NCBI RefSeq assembly: GCF_009730915.1
Contig: NC_052478.1
Coordinates: 13,861,935 to 13,925,934 of the forward strand
Source of the DNA: Dioscorea cayenensis subsp. rotundata
Taxonomy: Eukaryota > Streptophyta > Magnoliopsida > Dioscoreales > Dioscoreaceae
Length of the DNA stretch: 64,000 nucleotides
Reading direction: 5' to 3'
In this document: in pieces, positions 1 to 12,475 of the stretch
Position numbering within the stretch: the first letter of the stretch is position 1
Layout: the number at the start of each line of letters is the position of its first letter
The notes under the pieces: model-generated
Database searches by the model: none
Seen by the model: the letters and a program-made list of their open reading frames with translations, nothing else
Told to the model about the DNA's origin: nothing
Position numbers and translations under genes: made by a program

Positions 1-177
1 TCATACAATTATTCCTTCACAGAATAAGTTGAGGTAAAATCAACTCACTATTCAAAATTAAAAATAAGAAAAGAAAAGATATAATGAATGATCCAACAAA
101 CAAAAAGAGATATTTACAGATATGAACAATATAAACAAAGTAGATCACCAGAATCCTAATTTTCCTAAAAGTTGCCA

Positions 178-196
178 GTCCCCGGCAATGGCACCA
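178..196 (-). other. Primer-binding site of minus-oriented LTR element
   Basis: Read on the minus strand, TGGTGCCATTGCCGGGGAC follows the LTR end at 203 after six bases. This is the usual plant gypsy form of a tRNA primer site (TGGCGCCRTTGCCGGGG type), with one change. The element body must extend left, off the window. Bases 1-177 would then be its 5' untranslated leader. I see no coding domain in them. Confidence 0.65.
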
Positions 197-202
197 AAAA
201 CT

Positions 203-2723
203 TGATGTACTCTCCGCAAGTGTATGGATCGCTACCAGTAATAAAGTGGTACCCCACAAGGGGGTAGGGTTGTCGAACCTCAGGGACTGGACTTCTAGTA
301 CTAGTTGATCCTCTAATGTCTAGTCAATTGAAAGAGTGATAAAGAGATTAACTTCTACAAGAATAAAAGCAAAAGGGTGGAAGAACTAAGTAGAGTAGGG
401 TTGAGTGTTGATAAGTGCTTGTGCAATAAGAATGCGAAGTGTTCTTTCCTTATGATAAGTATTACTTTTATCGGGTTTTAACGCTAATATGTGTGTATTT
501 ATATTACTTTCATGCAGATAGGGTTGTGAGGCCGAATATTAGAGAAAGAAACCAATGTGGATCGTAAATGCACCATTTGGAGGAAATCTTGAGAAGGGTC
601 AAACACAAAGACATAAGTCGGGTTCGAAATGTGGGAATGTGTGCCAACCTCCTCTCGTATTCAAGTTAGCACAACGATTTGGAGGGGCACAAACGCAGTC
701 ACATTCAAGCATTCCGGCTTGTGCATGTATAGCAAGATCTCCACCAACATGTCCATTATTGAAGAAGCAAAGCGATCTACGATGTAAACGTGTGCCCGTT
801 TACGTTACCTCGATGAAAGCATCGATTCGGGGGTGTTTCAGGACGGTATTGTAGTAGGGCAATGTAGCAAGCACTGTAGCAAAACAATGTAGCAGGTACT
901 GTTCACAGCAGCTGAAGAAGGATGAAAACAGAGAATCCACACGGGCGTGTGTTAATTCCACACGCCCGTGTGAAAAATCCACAGGGGCGCCCACAAGGGC
1001 GTGTGGATTCCCGATTCCAGCCCTTTAAAAGCTGATTTCAGCCCCGATTTCAGCAGTCTTTTCTCCATCTTTTCCCCAACTTGAGAGAAGGCTTCGGTTA
1101 GGGTTTTGAGAGGTATTAGCTAGGGATTTGGAGAGATTCTATGGCTCCGACATCGCGCTCCATTTGGAAGAAGGTTAGTGGGAAAGCTTTTGTCGGCACC
1201 GATACGGCGAGGTGTATCCTAGGCCGGACAAAGGGACCCTTGGACGAGTAGAGGACTCTCCACAAGACCATTGCCATGACTATCGTGGGGGTTTTCTATG
1301 GATTCTTTTCTTTTACATTTGATTTCATTGATTGTAATTAGCTCCATGGAGAGCTAAACCCCCTAGTGGGTACTTGGGTATTTGTGAACACTCGGATGTA
1401 TTCGTTTCATTGAACCTCTTTATTATGCTTTCAATTAATTGATGTTTTATTTGAGTTCCAATCTTGAATGCTTGATTATATGAATACTCCCTTAGAGTGA
1501 CACTAGGGTTGAGAGTTCTTGTTGGTAACCCTTGTGAGTGAGTGACACACCACGAGAGTTAGACAAAGATAGATTGGAGAGGGTTGAGAGGGTGAGTCAA
1601 GAGGTAGCGGAGCGTCCCCTTTTCCCTCCGGTGTGATTTATTCTATCTCTATTTCCTCAAGTTTTTTGCGGTCATGGTAGAGTGAATGGGCTAAAGGATG
1701 ACCTTCCGCTGGGGCTTAGTTGTGGGTGCAACGGAGTGAAGCGTTGAAGTGATTTTAGCACCTAGGGCTTAATTGTGGCTAGGGACCTTCCACCTGGACC
1801 AAAGGGTTATGTCTACATCTAGGAGGAGGATTTATCACTTGGAATCCCTAAAACTCATTGCAATTCTATACGAGTGCGAGGTTGAGAGGTTATTCAATTT
1901 CTCCTCTGGGACATGTATAGAGTTAGGCATGGTTGACCTTAGATTTGGGACCATGTATTTAAGGATCTCCACGACTCATTATTGCATTAGTTAGAAAGTA
2001 TAATAGAGGGTTCTTGCACTTGAAATGATTGTCCTAGGCGGAACAATATCCGGGTACCCCATTTATTTCGATTGCCTTACCTTCTCCTTTACTTGTGCTC
2101 TCTTTCTTATTCTTTTACTTTTGTTATTTCACATCTTGTCACACATATCACTATTCATCTTTCACTTAGTTAAGAAACAATTTAAGTGTTTTCATTCCCT
2201 ACTCCCTCTGGATACGATACCCCATTCATCTGGGATTTTATTACTTCAATAAACCCATGCACTTGCGGGACATACGCAAAGGGCGTTGTCAAGTGTCGAT
2301 AACAAGAGGACAATGCCCAGGGGTGATCCTTAAGTGCCTAAGATACTGACTTGAGTCTAATGGCTATCAAATTCACCATGTTCTGTAAGTATAACTATGG
2401 GCTTCATTCATGCCAAGTTTTGCAACTACACTAGGTAATTGCAACTATGGTAATCCACACATGCCAAGTTTTACACAAGCATCTATGCAAATCAAGCACG
2501 CCAAACACATGCATAAACACAAGAAAACAATAGAACTCCATAGGCATTAGAACTCAAGTAGTCAAGTAGTCCCTGATTTCACTTCATATGTGTTATAAAT
2601 CCTAAGAACCTACAACAGAGACAAACATATCACAATAGCATCATTTCTAGACAAAATGCGCTAAAAGACTAGCGAAGGAGTACATTTGAGCTATACAAAA
2701 TGAGATATAAAATGCACTTATCA
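203..2723 (-). repeat. LTR of a gypsy-type element, split by a nested solo LTR
   Basis: On the minus strand the LTR begins TGATAAGTGC at 2723 and ends in CA at 203, next to the primer-binding site. Its own sequence is 203-408 plus 2297-2723. The rest is a solo LTR inserted in opposite orientation. It starts with the same TGATAAGTGC as the solo LTR family in this window, so the two families are probably related. The body is left of the window. Confidence 0.6.
409..2291 (+). repeat. Solo LTR, copy A, TSD AGTGT
   Basis: The unit starts TGATAAGTGCTTG and ends TTGTCA. It is flanked on both sides by the same five bases, AGTGT (404-408 and 2292-2296), so it is a complete solo LTR left by recombination between two LTRs. 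It has GC-rich CACGCCCGTG/CACGGGCGTG inverted motifs near 940-1010 and a stretch on 'ctccatggagagctaaac' near 1345 that recurs in copies B, C and D. No coding sequence is visible. Confidence 0.85.
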
Positions 2724-2879
2724 ATACTCGGAAAACTTAGAGCTTGTTGATTTGAGCCATTTTATTTTTATTTGTTTCTCTTGTGTTTACTTATTCTTGT
2801 TGTGTATATATTTATTTTTCTTATCTTGTTCATTGTTACCTCCACTGTTGGTCTTAACTTTTGGTTGTTGATTTGTGCA

Positions 2880-5260
2880 AGGTACACATCTTATGACCCG
2901 GGCAAATCAAATAGACTTGGTAGAATCGGACAGAGAAATAAAGAGAACCTTGCATCAAAGATTAAGGGAAGTGGCTGAGAGTTCAGGACAGCAAGAGGTC
3001 CAGATATAACAAAGTGAACCGTTAGTCATAACTGAACCAAGAAGGACATTGTCCGACTATGAGAGGCCACAGTTCACTGGTAAAGAATTTAGTGTGCAAG
3101 CCCCAATAATGCTGGTGAATAATTTTGAAATCAAGGTAAGTACAATCAAGATGATTCAAAATTCAGTTCAGTTCGGTAGGTTAGCACAAATGCTCCACCT
3201 TCAAGATTAATGCTGTCTCAGATGATGTAATCAGGTTGAGACTATTTCCATTCAGTTTAAGAGAGGTAGCATACCGATGGCTCTCATTACTAGCTCCTAG
3301 GTCCATCACTACCTGGAAGGAAATGATTGAAAAGTTTCTTGCAAGATACTTCTTGCCAAGCAAGGTAGCTAGACTGAGGTAAGAAATTTCGGCCTTCAGG
3401 CTGGGAGATTCTAAAACACTCTTTGAGGCATATGAAAGATTCAAGGACCTCCTAAGAAAATGTCCTCATCATGGCTTCTCTTCTTGGATAAGAGTACAGA
3501 TGTTCTATAATGGGTTGAATTATCAGACTCGCCAGCTTATTGATGCCTCGGCAGGGGGTTCTTTAAGTAAGAAATACCCCGAGGACGTTGAGAAATTAAC
3601 TTAAGATATGGTAAGTAACGAATCCCACTGGAGTACTTGGCGTAAACCACCACCGGTAATAGGAATTTATGAGGTGAATGACAACACTGCACTAGCCATG
3701 AAAGTTGAAGCCTTAACCGAGAGGTTTGACCAGTTTATGATAGGTTCGAGCTCAAATTCTTGAGCTGTCTTATCTTGTGAGACATGCATGGCAGGGCTGC
3801 CACTACCTAATGGCCAATTTCTATTGCATCAGTGGCCTTGATAGAGATAGTGGATTATGTCGGTGGAGGTCAGAGAGGGTCGGGCAACTCTTATGGTAAC
3901 ACATATAATTTGGGGTGGCGAAGTCACCCAAATTTTTCGTGGAACCAGGGGCAACAACAACAACGACCACCACAACCCCAAGGGTCTCAATACCAACCTC
4001 CTCCGCAACAAGAGAAGAAATTTACTACGGAAGATGTTCTAGCAAAATTCATGATCAACATTGAAGTGAAATTTCAGAACATAAATACCCAGTTTGATGA
4101 ATTTGGCACAATATTGCGAAATATCCAAGCTTCAATCCAAGCACTCGAGAGCCAAGTTGGACAACTTGCTAGGGCAAATTCAGAGTGCTCTCCGAGTAAC
4201 ACTGAAAATAATCCGAGAGAGTATTTGAAGACTATCACTCTTAGGAGTAAAGAACAACAAGTGGAGGCAAGGGCTTGAGAAGGCCTAAGTGTCAAGAAAG
4301 ATAGTGTAATTGTTCAGGAAGACCCTAAGCCAGCTGAACCGATAATTAAAGAAGATGAAAACAAGCATAATGAATTGCACCCTCAACAACAACAATCAAG
4401 GGTATTTGAATACAAGCCTTATATCCCCTACCCAGCAAGGCTAAAGCAAGATAAAGAGGATGCTCAATTCAAAAAGTTCCTCAATGTCTTCAAACAGTTG
4501 CATATAAACATCCCTTTTGTAGCCATTGTCACAAATGCCCAAGTATGCTAAATTCATGAAGGACCTTCTCACCAATAAGAGGAAATTGGAGGAACTAGAA
4601 ACAGTGGCCCTCTCCGGGAATTGTTCAGCAGTGATTTAGAAGAAATTTCCAAAGTAGTTGACTGATCCTGGTAGTTTCATCATCTCGTGTGTGATTGGGG
4701 AAAAGATGCAAGAAAAAGCCTTAGCCGATTGAGGAGTCAGCATAAAATGTTACGCCCTACAAGTTATTCTTGAAGTTGGGTTTAGAAGGCTTGAGGCCCA
4801 CAAGAATGACGCTACAATTAGTTGATCGTTCAGTGAGAAAACCTCGAGGTGTAGTTGAAGATGTTCTCGTGAGGGTGGATGAATTGATTATTCCAGTAGA
4901 CTTCTTGATTCTTGATGTGGATGATGATGTTGAGGCGCCGTTGATACTTGGGCACCCTTTCCTCAACACTTCTGGTGCCCTCATTGATGTAAAAGTGGGA
5001 AAAATGACAGTGAGAGTGGGAGAGGAGAAGTGGTCTTTACGCTTCCTGGAGCCATGAAGTATACTTTGGTTCACGATGATCCCCTTTATTTCACGGATGA
5101 GACTGACATGGTTATCTTTGATCATGTGCAGAAAGTTTTGGCGATGAACCCATTAGAAGACTATCTGGAAGAGTTGGATATCAAGGAAGACAAGGGAAAA
5201 CTTTCTGCTCCATCACTGGTACAACATGAGTTACGGGGAGACAAAGCCAACACCAAATAG
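2880..5260 (+). pseudogene. Decayed Athila-type gypsy gag-protease fragment
   Basis: The translation shows, with several stops and frame changes, an Athila-like gag. Landmarks are [13 protein letters not shown] near 3040, the core RLRLFPFSLREVAYRWL with FKDLLRKCPHHGFSSW at 3235-3490, a linker with YGNTYNLGWRSHPNFSW at 3890-3945, and FMINIEVKFQNINTQFDE at 4050-4105. The protease-like part at 4770-5057 reads VDFLILDVDDD and LILGHPFLNTSGALIDV. No RT or integrase follows, and no matching LTR was found. The left end is cut by the minus-oriented LTR at 2723. The right end is lost in the spacer before the BPA1-like gene. Stops and frameshifts mean it is dead. Confidence 0.8.
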
Positions 5261-5717
5261 CAAGATAAAGAAAAAATAAAGGTTTGAAAAAAAAAAATGT
5301 GCTGCAAAGCAAATGAAAAACTTAAAAAAGGCACGAGGCTCACAAGGTAAAACTGCCAATAAATTTAAGCAGATTTGCATGTGTATATATATATTCGTGT
5401 AAAATTGTAATTTCCCGGAAACAATTCAATTTATGAGGGTTTACGGGGGCATGAATAAAAAAAGTCCGGAAAGCCAGGCTCCCGACAGCACATTCCTTTG
5501 CTGACCAAGAACTTCAGTAAAATATCATTTATGCCCTTAAATTAAAATAAAGGAGGTGGTTTAGAAATCTTAGTAAAACATAGCAGGGGGTGTTTCAGCC
5601 TAGTGGTTGTTCTTAGCTTCCCGATAAAGCTCTTCAGGCCCACGGGGCTGAAGCGAAAGAAAGAGATTGAGAAACGAAAGAGAAGCGAAGGGAAGCAATT
5701 CAATCCGGCAAGCAATA

Positions 5718-6819
5718 ATGCAGGTCTGAACATGGGATCAAACTCTAGAAATTTTCTTTTCTCTTTTTTTCTTGGGATTTTTCTTTGATGATTTTTTTTT
5801 TTTTCCCCAAACAGACTAGGACGGTTGAAGTGCGGAACATCTCGGATCTGGCAAGCGAGAGAGAGATCCGGGAGTTCTTCTCTTTCTCCGGCGAAATCGA
5901 CCACATTGAGATGCGATGGTTCGTATCCTTGTTTCTTTTTATGATTTTTTTTCTTTTTGAAATTCATTGATGCATTTCTTGGTGGTTTCGTTTGGGATTA
6001 GGTTTTTTATTCTCTGGATTAGGGATTTGTCTAACGATTATTGTTGTCTGCGTTTTGTGGGCAGTGATTCTGGGGCTTCGAGATGCAAGGCGTTCGTTAC
6101 TTTCAAAGATCCGAAAGCTCTCGAGATCGCACTGCTTCTCTCGGTATCTCACTATTCTCGTTGTCTTTCATTTCAGCTATTTATTCATATATCTTGTGAG
6201 TAAAGCTATAAAATTGTGGTTATTGGTGCAAAAAAAATTATGTTATAGCATTGTATGGTATGGTTATGTGTTAGTCTATCCCAATTTAACATGATTTTAC
6301 ACTGAGGAACAAAAATGTTACCCCAGGAGAGGAAATGTGGGTTACTGTTTCTCTTATTTATGTTTCAGTCGCAATAACTTCTGTTTCCTTTAAATGTTGT
6401 TTACTGTAGATTTATTTTGCTAATTTGATGTGAAATCAAAAGATTTCATATAATCTTGTGGAATGATTATGTGAAATAGCTAATCTCACTAGCATTATGT
6501 ATCTGTGTGCTTGTTAATCTCATTGTGCTGTTGGGATTGATCAATATTCTCACTTTTGTATTTTTATTATTATTATTTTTTTTTTTTTTACATTTGTGTT
6601 TTTAGGAGTTCATGCTCATACATGTATGTATGCATTCACTTGTTGCCAATATACTAAAGCTACCCTGTGCCTTCCTTGTCTCTGAGCTATGATTATTTTC
6701 TCGATCACATGATGTTTTTAGTTGATTCTCTATTTTCAGGGAGCTACAATTGTAGACCAGATAGTGAGCATAAGACCTGTTCAGAATTACAACCCTGATG
6801 TTGAGGAGGTTAAGTTGAT

Positions 6820-6851
<32 letters not shown>

Positions 6852-8583
6852 TATCCTTTTCAAAACTACATCATAGTGACTGTGGTGGTTATTATTCAGC
6901 AAGTTGTTGTATCCCAGGGGACAAGTGATTATTCTGATGTGAACTGTTTGCCAAGTACTGAGGTGTCTATAAACTCCAGTATACTTTTCACTCTTAAGCT
7001 GCAACTCTGTAGAATCGATTTAATGTAAAGCTTTATCTTATTTGAGTCTGGTTATATGCTTCTTACCTCTGCAGCTCCAAAGTAGTTCCTCTGGTGGTGG
7101 GCGGATATATGTAAGCAAGGCTCAAGAAGTTGTGTCAGGTGTGCTAGCAAAGGGCTCAGCCCTTGGCCAAGATGCAATGAACAGAGCCAGAGCATTTGAT
7201 GAAAAGCATCAGTTAAGAGCAAATGCCTCTGCAAAGGCCATTTCTTTTGATAGAAGGGTTGGGCTCTCTGAGAAGATAACTGTTGGCTTTTCTGTTGTCA
7301 ATGAAAAAGTCAAGTCAGTGGATCAAAAGCTACATGTGTCTGATAAAACAATGGCAGCTCTAATTGTGGCAGAGAGGAAATTAAATGATACAGGTTCAGC
7401 TGTGAAAACAAACAGGTATTTTGTTGCAATATTATATATAGTCCATTTGATTCTTTTTAAAAGAATGGCATGTAAGGGTGGTATTTTATTGCATTACTTT
7501 ATATCAGTCATTTAATTCTTTTCTATAATGGCATGGAGACAACATTGTAGGCAATATTCTATCTTACACTCCCTTGTCTTTGAAAACATGGAATTGAAAA
7601 TATCAACATATTTCATGCTGTCTTCTCTTCTGGTAGATAGTAGCTTGTTCTTGATTATCCTTTATGACTATGACTCGAATTGTTAGATATGAAAGTTATC
7701 TTTCTTGCGAGCATATTGATTTTTTGTATCTTTTGTCACATCTAAGTTTCAAGTAATTGTTACTATTTTGCTGATGCTACATGTTTTTTGCATTCTTGAA
7801 TGTTTGGTGGACCTTTTCGTAGCATTTCAAATTGGAACTGAACCAATCACTGGTGCATCTCTTGTCCTATATTATCTTATGATTTTTGTTCTTACAAGAG
7901 TTATTGATGTACTTAGTTTCTCTGAGTTGATTAAGTGCTGATGTGACATTTAGTGGATGAGCAGGTATGTCACTGCTGGAACAGCTTGGCTCAATGGTGC
8001 TTTCAGCAAGGTGGCCAAGGCTGGCTATGTGGCTGGTACCAGAACCAGAGAGAAGTTCCAATTGGCAGTATCCAACTTGACAGCAAAGGTAAGCTCCAAC
8101 ATTTCACCTACTTCCTACCGGTAACTCTTGCAGCATATGCACTACCTCATCTTGTGATGTCTCTGATTTTGGTAAGTTTTGAAGGTTGCATGAGTCTTGT
8201 CTAGCCAATCTTATCCAAATATCCATTCAATAAATGTTTCTTTAATGATTTGAACTCGGTGGCTTTATTATCTATTCAATTCTTTTAACTGCCAAGTTTT
8301 GATAAGTTTGCAAATACAAATTAAAGATGTCCAGGCATCATTGTACTACCTCATCTTTTGATGTCTCTAATTTGGTTATTTTTGAAGATTGAATGATGCT
8401 TGGTTAACATATCTTGTTCTAATTTTCTATTCAATAAATTTTTAGATAAGTCTCTTTCTTCTCCATCCAAGCATTTCATCCATTCAATCTTTAAATTATT
8501 CAATTGCAAATACTGATTGAGACTAATGTTGCTATGTTCTTATTTCTTGTTCTTATCAACAGGATCCTGTCATTGCTGCATGA
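5718..8583 (+). CDS. BPA1-like: BPA1-like RNA-recognition-motif protein (binding partner of ACD11)
   Basis: Seven coding exons give a 247-residue protein. The joins I infer are 5718-5723, 5815-5918, 6065-6143, 6740-6808, 7075-7415, 7965-8088 and 8563-8583, all with GT-AG introns and with phases that fit. Exon 1 contributes only ATGCAG. The protein begins MQTRTVEVRNISDLASE and has one short RRM-like domain (about residues 1-80, with FFSFSGEI and AFVTFKDPKALEIALLLSGA). A helical C-terminal region follows, with YVSKAQEVVSGVLAKGSALGQ, FDEKHQL, VDQKLHVSDKT and TAWLNGAFSKVAKAG. These are marks of the plant BPA1 family, which in Arabidopsis binds the lipid-transfer protein ACD11 and acts in cell-death and defence control. 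No stop interrupts the model. The end is DPVIAA-stop. A small exon between 6808 and 7075 could be missing from my model. Confidence 0.88.
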
Positions 8584-9153
8584 GTTTGGTAATGTTGATG
8601 TGGCCAAAAAAGGATGGCCGCCGGATCAAAGGGAGTGGATTGATTTGCAGTAACAAGTTTGTGTATGCTTGTCTTTTCTAGACCTGGAAGTGTGCGAGAT
8701 GTGTGGGATCGAGTCTCCTTGTTAATTGTTGTTTTCTACCTTTAATTGGCTGCTTTACTATTTCTTTCATTTTTCTGGTGTTCCTTATTGATTTCAGGAG
8801 TGTAGTTGTATCAAATTGGGTGGTTGTGCTAGCAGTGAAGTGAATATTTTAGGGTTTTGATATTGTATTGTAAGACGGATACATTCTTTCATCTCTTTTA
8901 CCTATACCCCGAATGTTCTTAGGTGCTGTCAATGAAAGGAAACCCATTTCTAAGTGCAGTGATGCTGTTTACAATGTAGATGATTTGAATGGTGCTGTTA
9001 TTTTGTTTTTCTGCATTATGAAACTTACATGATTATCGCCCCCGAACACTGCATGTCATTAACAGGACATGGCAAAGCTGAAATCCTTTTCCATGCTATG
9101 CATTATAGTGTGGAAAGTGCTGTGATATGTGGGTGTTCCACTGTGTAAAGCAG
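8584..9153 (+). other. 3' flank of the BPA1-like gene
   Basis: About 570 bases with no ORF of note. The first 350 or so are likely 3' UTR, with T-rich and TATTGTATTGTAAG-type stretches near 8860. I see no repeat in it. Confidence 0.5.
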
Positions 9154-9162
9154 TTCTTTTGG

Positions 9163-10859
9163 GTAAAACTTTCCACTTTATTTTCAATTTGGTCACCCAA
9201 CTTGAAAACATATTAAAATGGCCACTAAATTTTTATTTGTTTTCATGGGGCAATTACCCGAGATAAGCCGGCTGTCAATGGCTTACATGGTGATCGGAAA
9301 ATGTTGAGCCAACAGCCAATAGTCATGTCATGTGTTCACATCACAATGAATGAGATGAGTAAATTGGAGCCGGCTACGTCAGTATCCCTTTCCTTTCTTC
9401 TTCATGCCCTAGTGTCCTGCCTTGGGAATGTACATCTGTTTGCTCACAATAACCTACCTAAAATCAATGTCAGCTTGGTTGCAATGGGGATTTTGGACCT
9501 CTCCATGTTGATATATTGAATTTAGATTGACATTAAATGAGCTCCTCGCACCTTGCTAGTAAAATGTACACTTGATTTAGTGGCATGAAACTAATAGCTG
9601 TAGTTTGGAACTCCTTTAATTTACTTTGTAGATTCCATTATCATTCTTTTTTTTTAATCTCAAATTTCAACCAAAAACTCGACCTTAGGTGACCAAGTTC
9701 TGATCTGCCGTGGCTTGCATTTCAAGAGCTACTTCTATTGGGTATTAGTGAGGTTTTGTTAGGATATGCTTTGCTTTTCAATGTGGGATTTACTTTGGCT
9801 TTATCTTTTAAAAGATGTGAGTTTCACTTTATCATCAGATGAAGTCCTTTCTTTTTTGTTCTCAAGTGATAATAATGCTATTAGAATTCCAGTTGTCTGG
9901 GTATCTCTTGTTATTTTCTCTGGTGAAAAACTCTCTCAAATGAATAGAGAAGATGATCTCCATGATTGTATCAACAAATCATCACCTGAAGATACAAGTA
10001 TGGTGAAAAGAACTAGTGATACCATCAAACACACACATATATACATACATATACATATGTATGCAAATATATTGATAATTTATGACAATGATGGCTGTAC
10101 TTTATGAAGAAAGTTTCAGCAATGTCTTCTGATAGATGTTGCAGGAAAGATGATGGTCTTGGCTTTTCAACCCCTCACCATAACATTTCAAGATGGTGGA
10201 TATTATGTTGACACTCCTCCTGTAGTTCATTTGTTATCGTAAAAGTTTTTTTTTTTTTTTTGGTTTTTTATAATCAGTAACATTACTAACAAGTAGCTTG
10301 TCATACCTCTCTAGGGAATGAGATAACAAGGATATAAGAGAAAACCTCAAGTTGCTGCGTAACATCACTGGAGCATTCAGACCCGGTGTTCTTTTTTTTT
10401 TTTTTTGAAGCAGGAAAAACTACACTTTTGAATGTTCTCTCTGAAAGGAAAATTGGTGGCGTCATTGAATGAGATATCAAGATTGGAGGATATCAAAAAG
10501 TACATGAAACTTTTGCAAGGATTTCAGGTTCGTGTAAGCAAACATATGTACAAATTAAGGTAAAAGAATCACTTGTATATTCAGCTTGGAAGAAGAAAGG
10601 GATGATGACATGGCCAACTTTAGCTAGCTCATCTCATTCATTGCGACGTGGACATGCCTAATAAGGTGGATGACATGGCGAGTGGTTGTTGTCTCAGCAT
10701 TTCCAGCAACCACGCAGGTTATTAGGGGCCGGAATGTCTCATGTGACTGCCCAGTGAAAACAAATGAAAGTTTAGATAACCATTTTGATGTGTTTCTAAA
10801 TTTGGTGACCAAAGTAAAAACAAAGCAAAGTTAGTGATATACTAAAAAATTTACCCTAA
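9163..10859. mobile_element. Mutator-like (Pack-MULE) element with captured ABCG gene fragment
   Basis: The two ends are long inverted repeats of about 200 bp (near 9163-9372 and 10615-10859). Both show 'tttggtcacc', 'atttgttttca' and 'aatgaatgagatgag' in inverted order. Nine bases, TTCTTTTGG, stand directly beside both ends (9154-9162 and 10860-10868), the target duplication size expected for Mutator-like elements. There is no transposase; the inside holds a host-gene fragment, so this is a non-autonomous Pack-MULE. The exact terminal base could shift by a few positions because the TSD and the TIR overlap in sequence. Confidence 0.8.
9917..10545 (+). pseudogene. Captured fragment of a PDR-type ABCG transporter gene
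   Basis: Several exon-like pieces lie in the same order as in full-size pleiotropic drug resistance ABC transporters, at the start of the second half of the protein. They are a linker (EKLSQMNREDDLHDCINK, 9930-9985), the segment VLAFQPLTITFQDGGYYVDT (10156-10215), KLLRNITGAFRPGVL (10347-10391), and the Walker A region GKTTLLNVLSERKIGG with ETFARISG (10417-10535). A poly-T run disrupts the join before Walker A, and an in-frame stop follows GGVIE. An intron-like gap with a T-rich tract lies between the second and third pieces, so this is a DNA copy, not a retrocopy. It lies inside the MULE and cannot make a transporter. Confidence 0.8.
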
Positions 10860-10868
10860 TTCTTTTGG

Positions 10869-12467
10869 TTTTCTAGATCAGCATTTTCAAAGTGATAATC
10901 ATCTATTTCTTCTAATTAGGTATTCTGGGTCTTGAAACTCTTTGACACACGAATTAGGAGTATCCTACTTTCATGTGATTCACAGGGTTCAACAAGCAGC
11001 TGATATTTCACGATCAAAGATGTAGTACTGCTTGTAATAGCGGTCCTTATATCTTTTATTAACATTTGAAAGATGGTCAAAAGAAAATATCTCTATTTGA
11101 TGGGCGCCTTCGTATACCTATGAATTCCATTGGACCTAGAAATGAGACATTGGAAGAATTTTTTTGCTCTTCCAAGAAATGAGACATTGGACGAATCTTT
11201 TTGCTATTTCAATATCAATAGGTTGAAGTTATTTTTTGTTTTCATAAAGTGCTATTGTGGTTTATTGGGAAAATATCATCTGAATTGTCTGGGTTATCCC
11301 CATTTTGAACATTTTAACTCTATCTAGCAGTTGTCATCTAGGATTATTAATTAGAAATGGTTGGAGTGTTGATAACACAGATCATATCTACAGGTTCCAG
11401 ATCATATGAATAGAGAAGAGTAATGGCTGGAACTTGCAAGGAGGCCACTAATCTGTTTCTTTTCTTGTCCTTGTAGATCTTAATGTTCATTCGAAGCATT
11501 ACTCATATTATCCTAAAAGCTTTGAAGCTAGCAATTAACCCGGCGGATCCTCTTTTCAGTGTGCTTTTCACTGCAAGTTTGCAGCAACAAGTATCTAGGG
11601 AAAGAATGACACGTGGATGGCATTTTCGCTCACATCGCCATAGTTAAATGAAAATAATTTGTGATTGGGGTTCACAAGTTAATATGCCCGACAAAGTTGC
11701 TCATAAAACTAAGAGTATTAGAGAATTGAGAAGTGTTTTTTCCATAATCTGCTATCTTAATAACTTGATTATTATTACCCTAGGATGTTTGAACTTTCCA
11801 GGAATCCACACTGGTTTTCTACTCTCGCTCTGCATTGGTAGAGGCCTTTATCAAATCATTCTGGTAATTCACCTCAATCTACTGATAAATTATAGTTGCA
11901 ATAATTTTGAAGTCTTTGTCTGATTATTCTTTCTGTTGACCTTTCTGTTGACCTTTGTAATCTTAGATATGTTGTAATATTTTAAATATTGAAAATATTT
12001 TAAGTTTGCATCTCTTTGTGACTTAAATAATTAAAGATGTTAAAATTGCACCTCTTTGCCTTAAAAGGAGTTATGGTGGGTAGAAGATATGCCTATATCT
12101 AATAAGTTTCAAGTGAAAAATAGGAATATAGAATATTTGAAAGTTTTCTTTAGTTCAAGTACAACAACAAATACTTTGTTCTTTTCTATGAGGCTTACTT
12201 TGTTACGTCAAACATTATATCATTTACAAATCTTATTTTTTTTATAAAAAAGTGTTATCTATGTCAAAAATCTAATTTGTGAAATTTGGGTTTTTATTTG
12301 CTGAGGACTTCTTATTCCTCCAAACTCAATTTAACTTGTACAAGCTATTCATTCTAATTGACGCTAATTAGTGGATTATAGTTTTTTCAATTATTTTTTA
12401 TAAAAGATAAATTGATCCCTGACTTTGATTTCCTTGTTGAATACCGACAAAATATATTCATGAATAG
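10869..12467. other. AT-rich spacer without recognisable gene
   Basis: I see no coding domain. A short local duplication of 'aaatgagacattgga' lies at about 11140-11190, and 'ctgttgacctttctgttgacctttg' near 11934. The rest is low-complexity AT-rich sequence. Confidence 0.5.
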
Positions 12468-12475
12468 GTATTGAC

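Noticed and set aside
17..259. 80-residue minus-strand frame at the left edge
   Set aside because: It overlaps the PBS and leader of the LTR element; hydrophobic low-complexity, no domain.
11130..11923. Two small plus-strand frames behind the Pack-MULE
   Set aside because: No domain, no splice support, AT-rich; likely chance.
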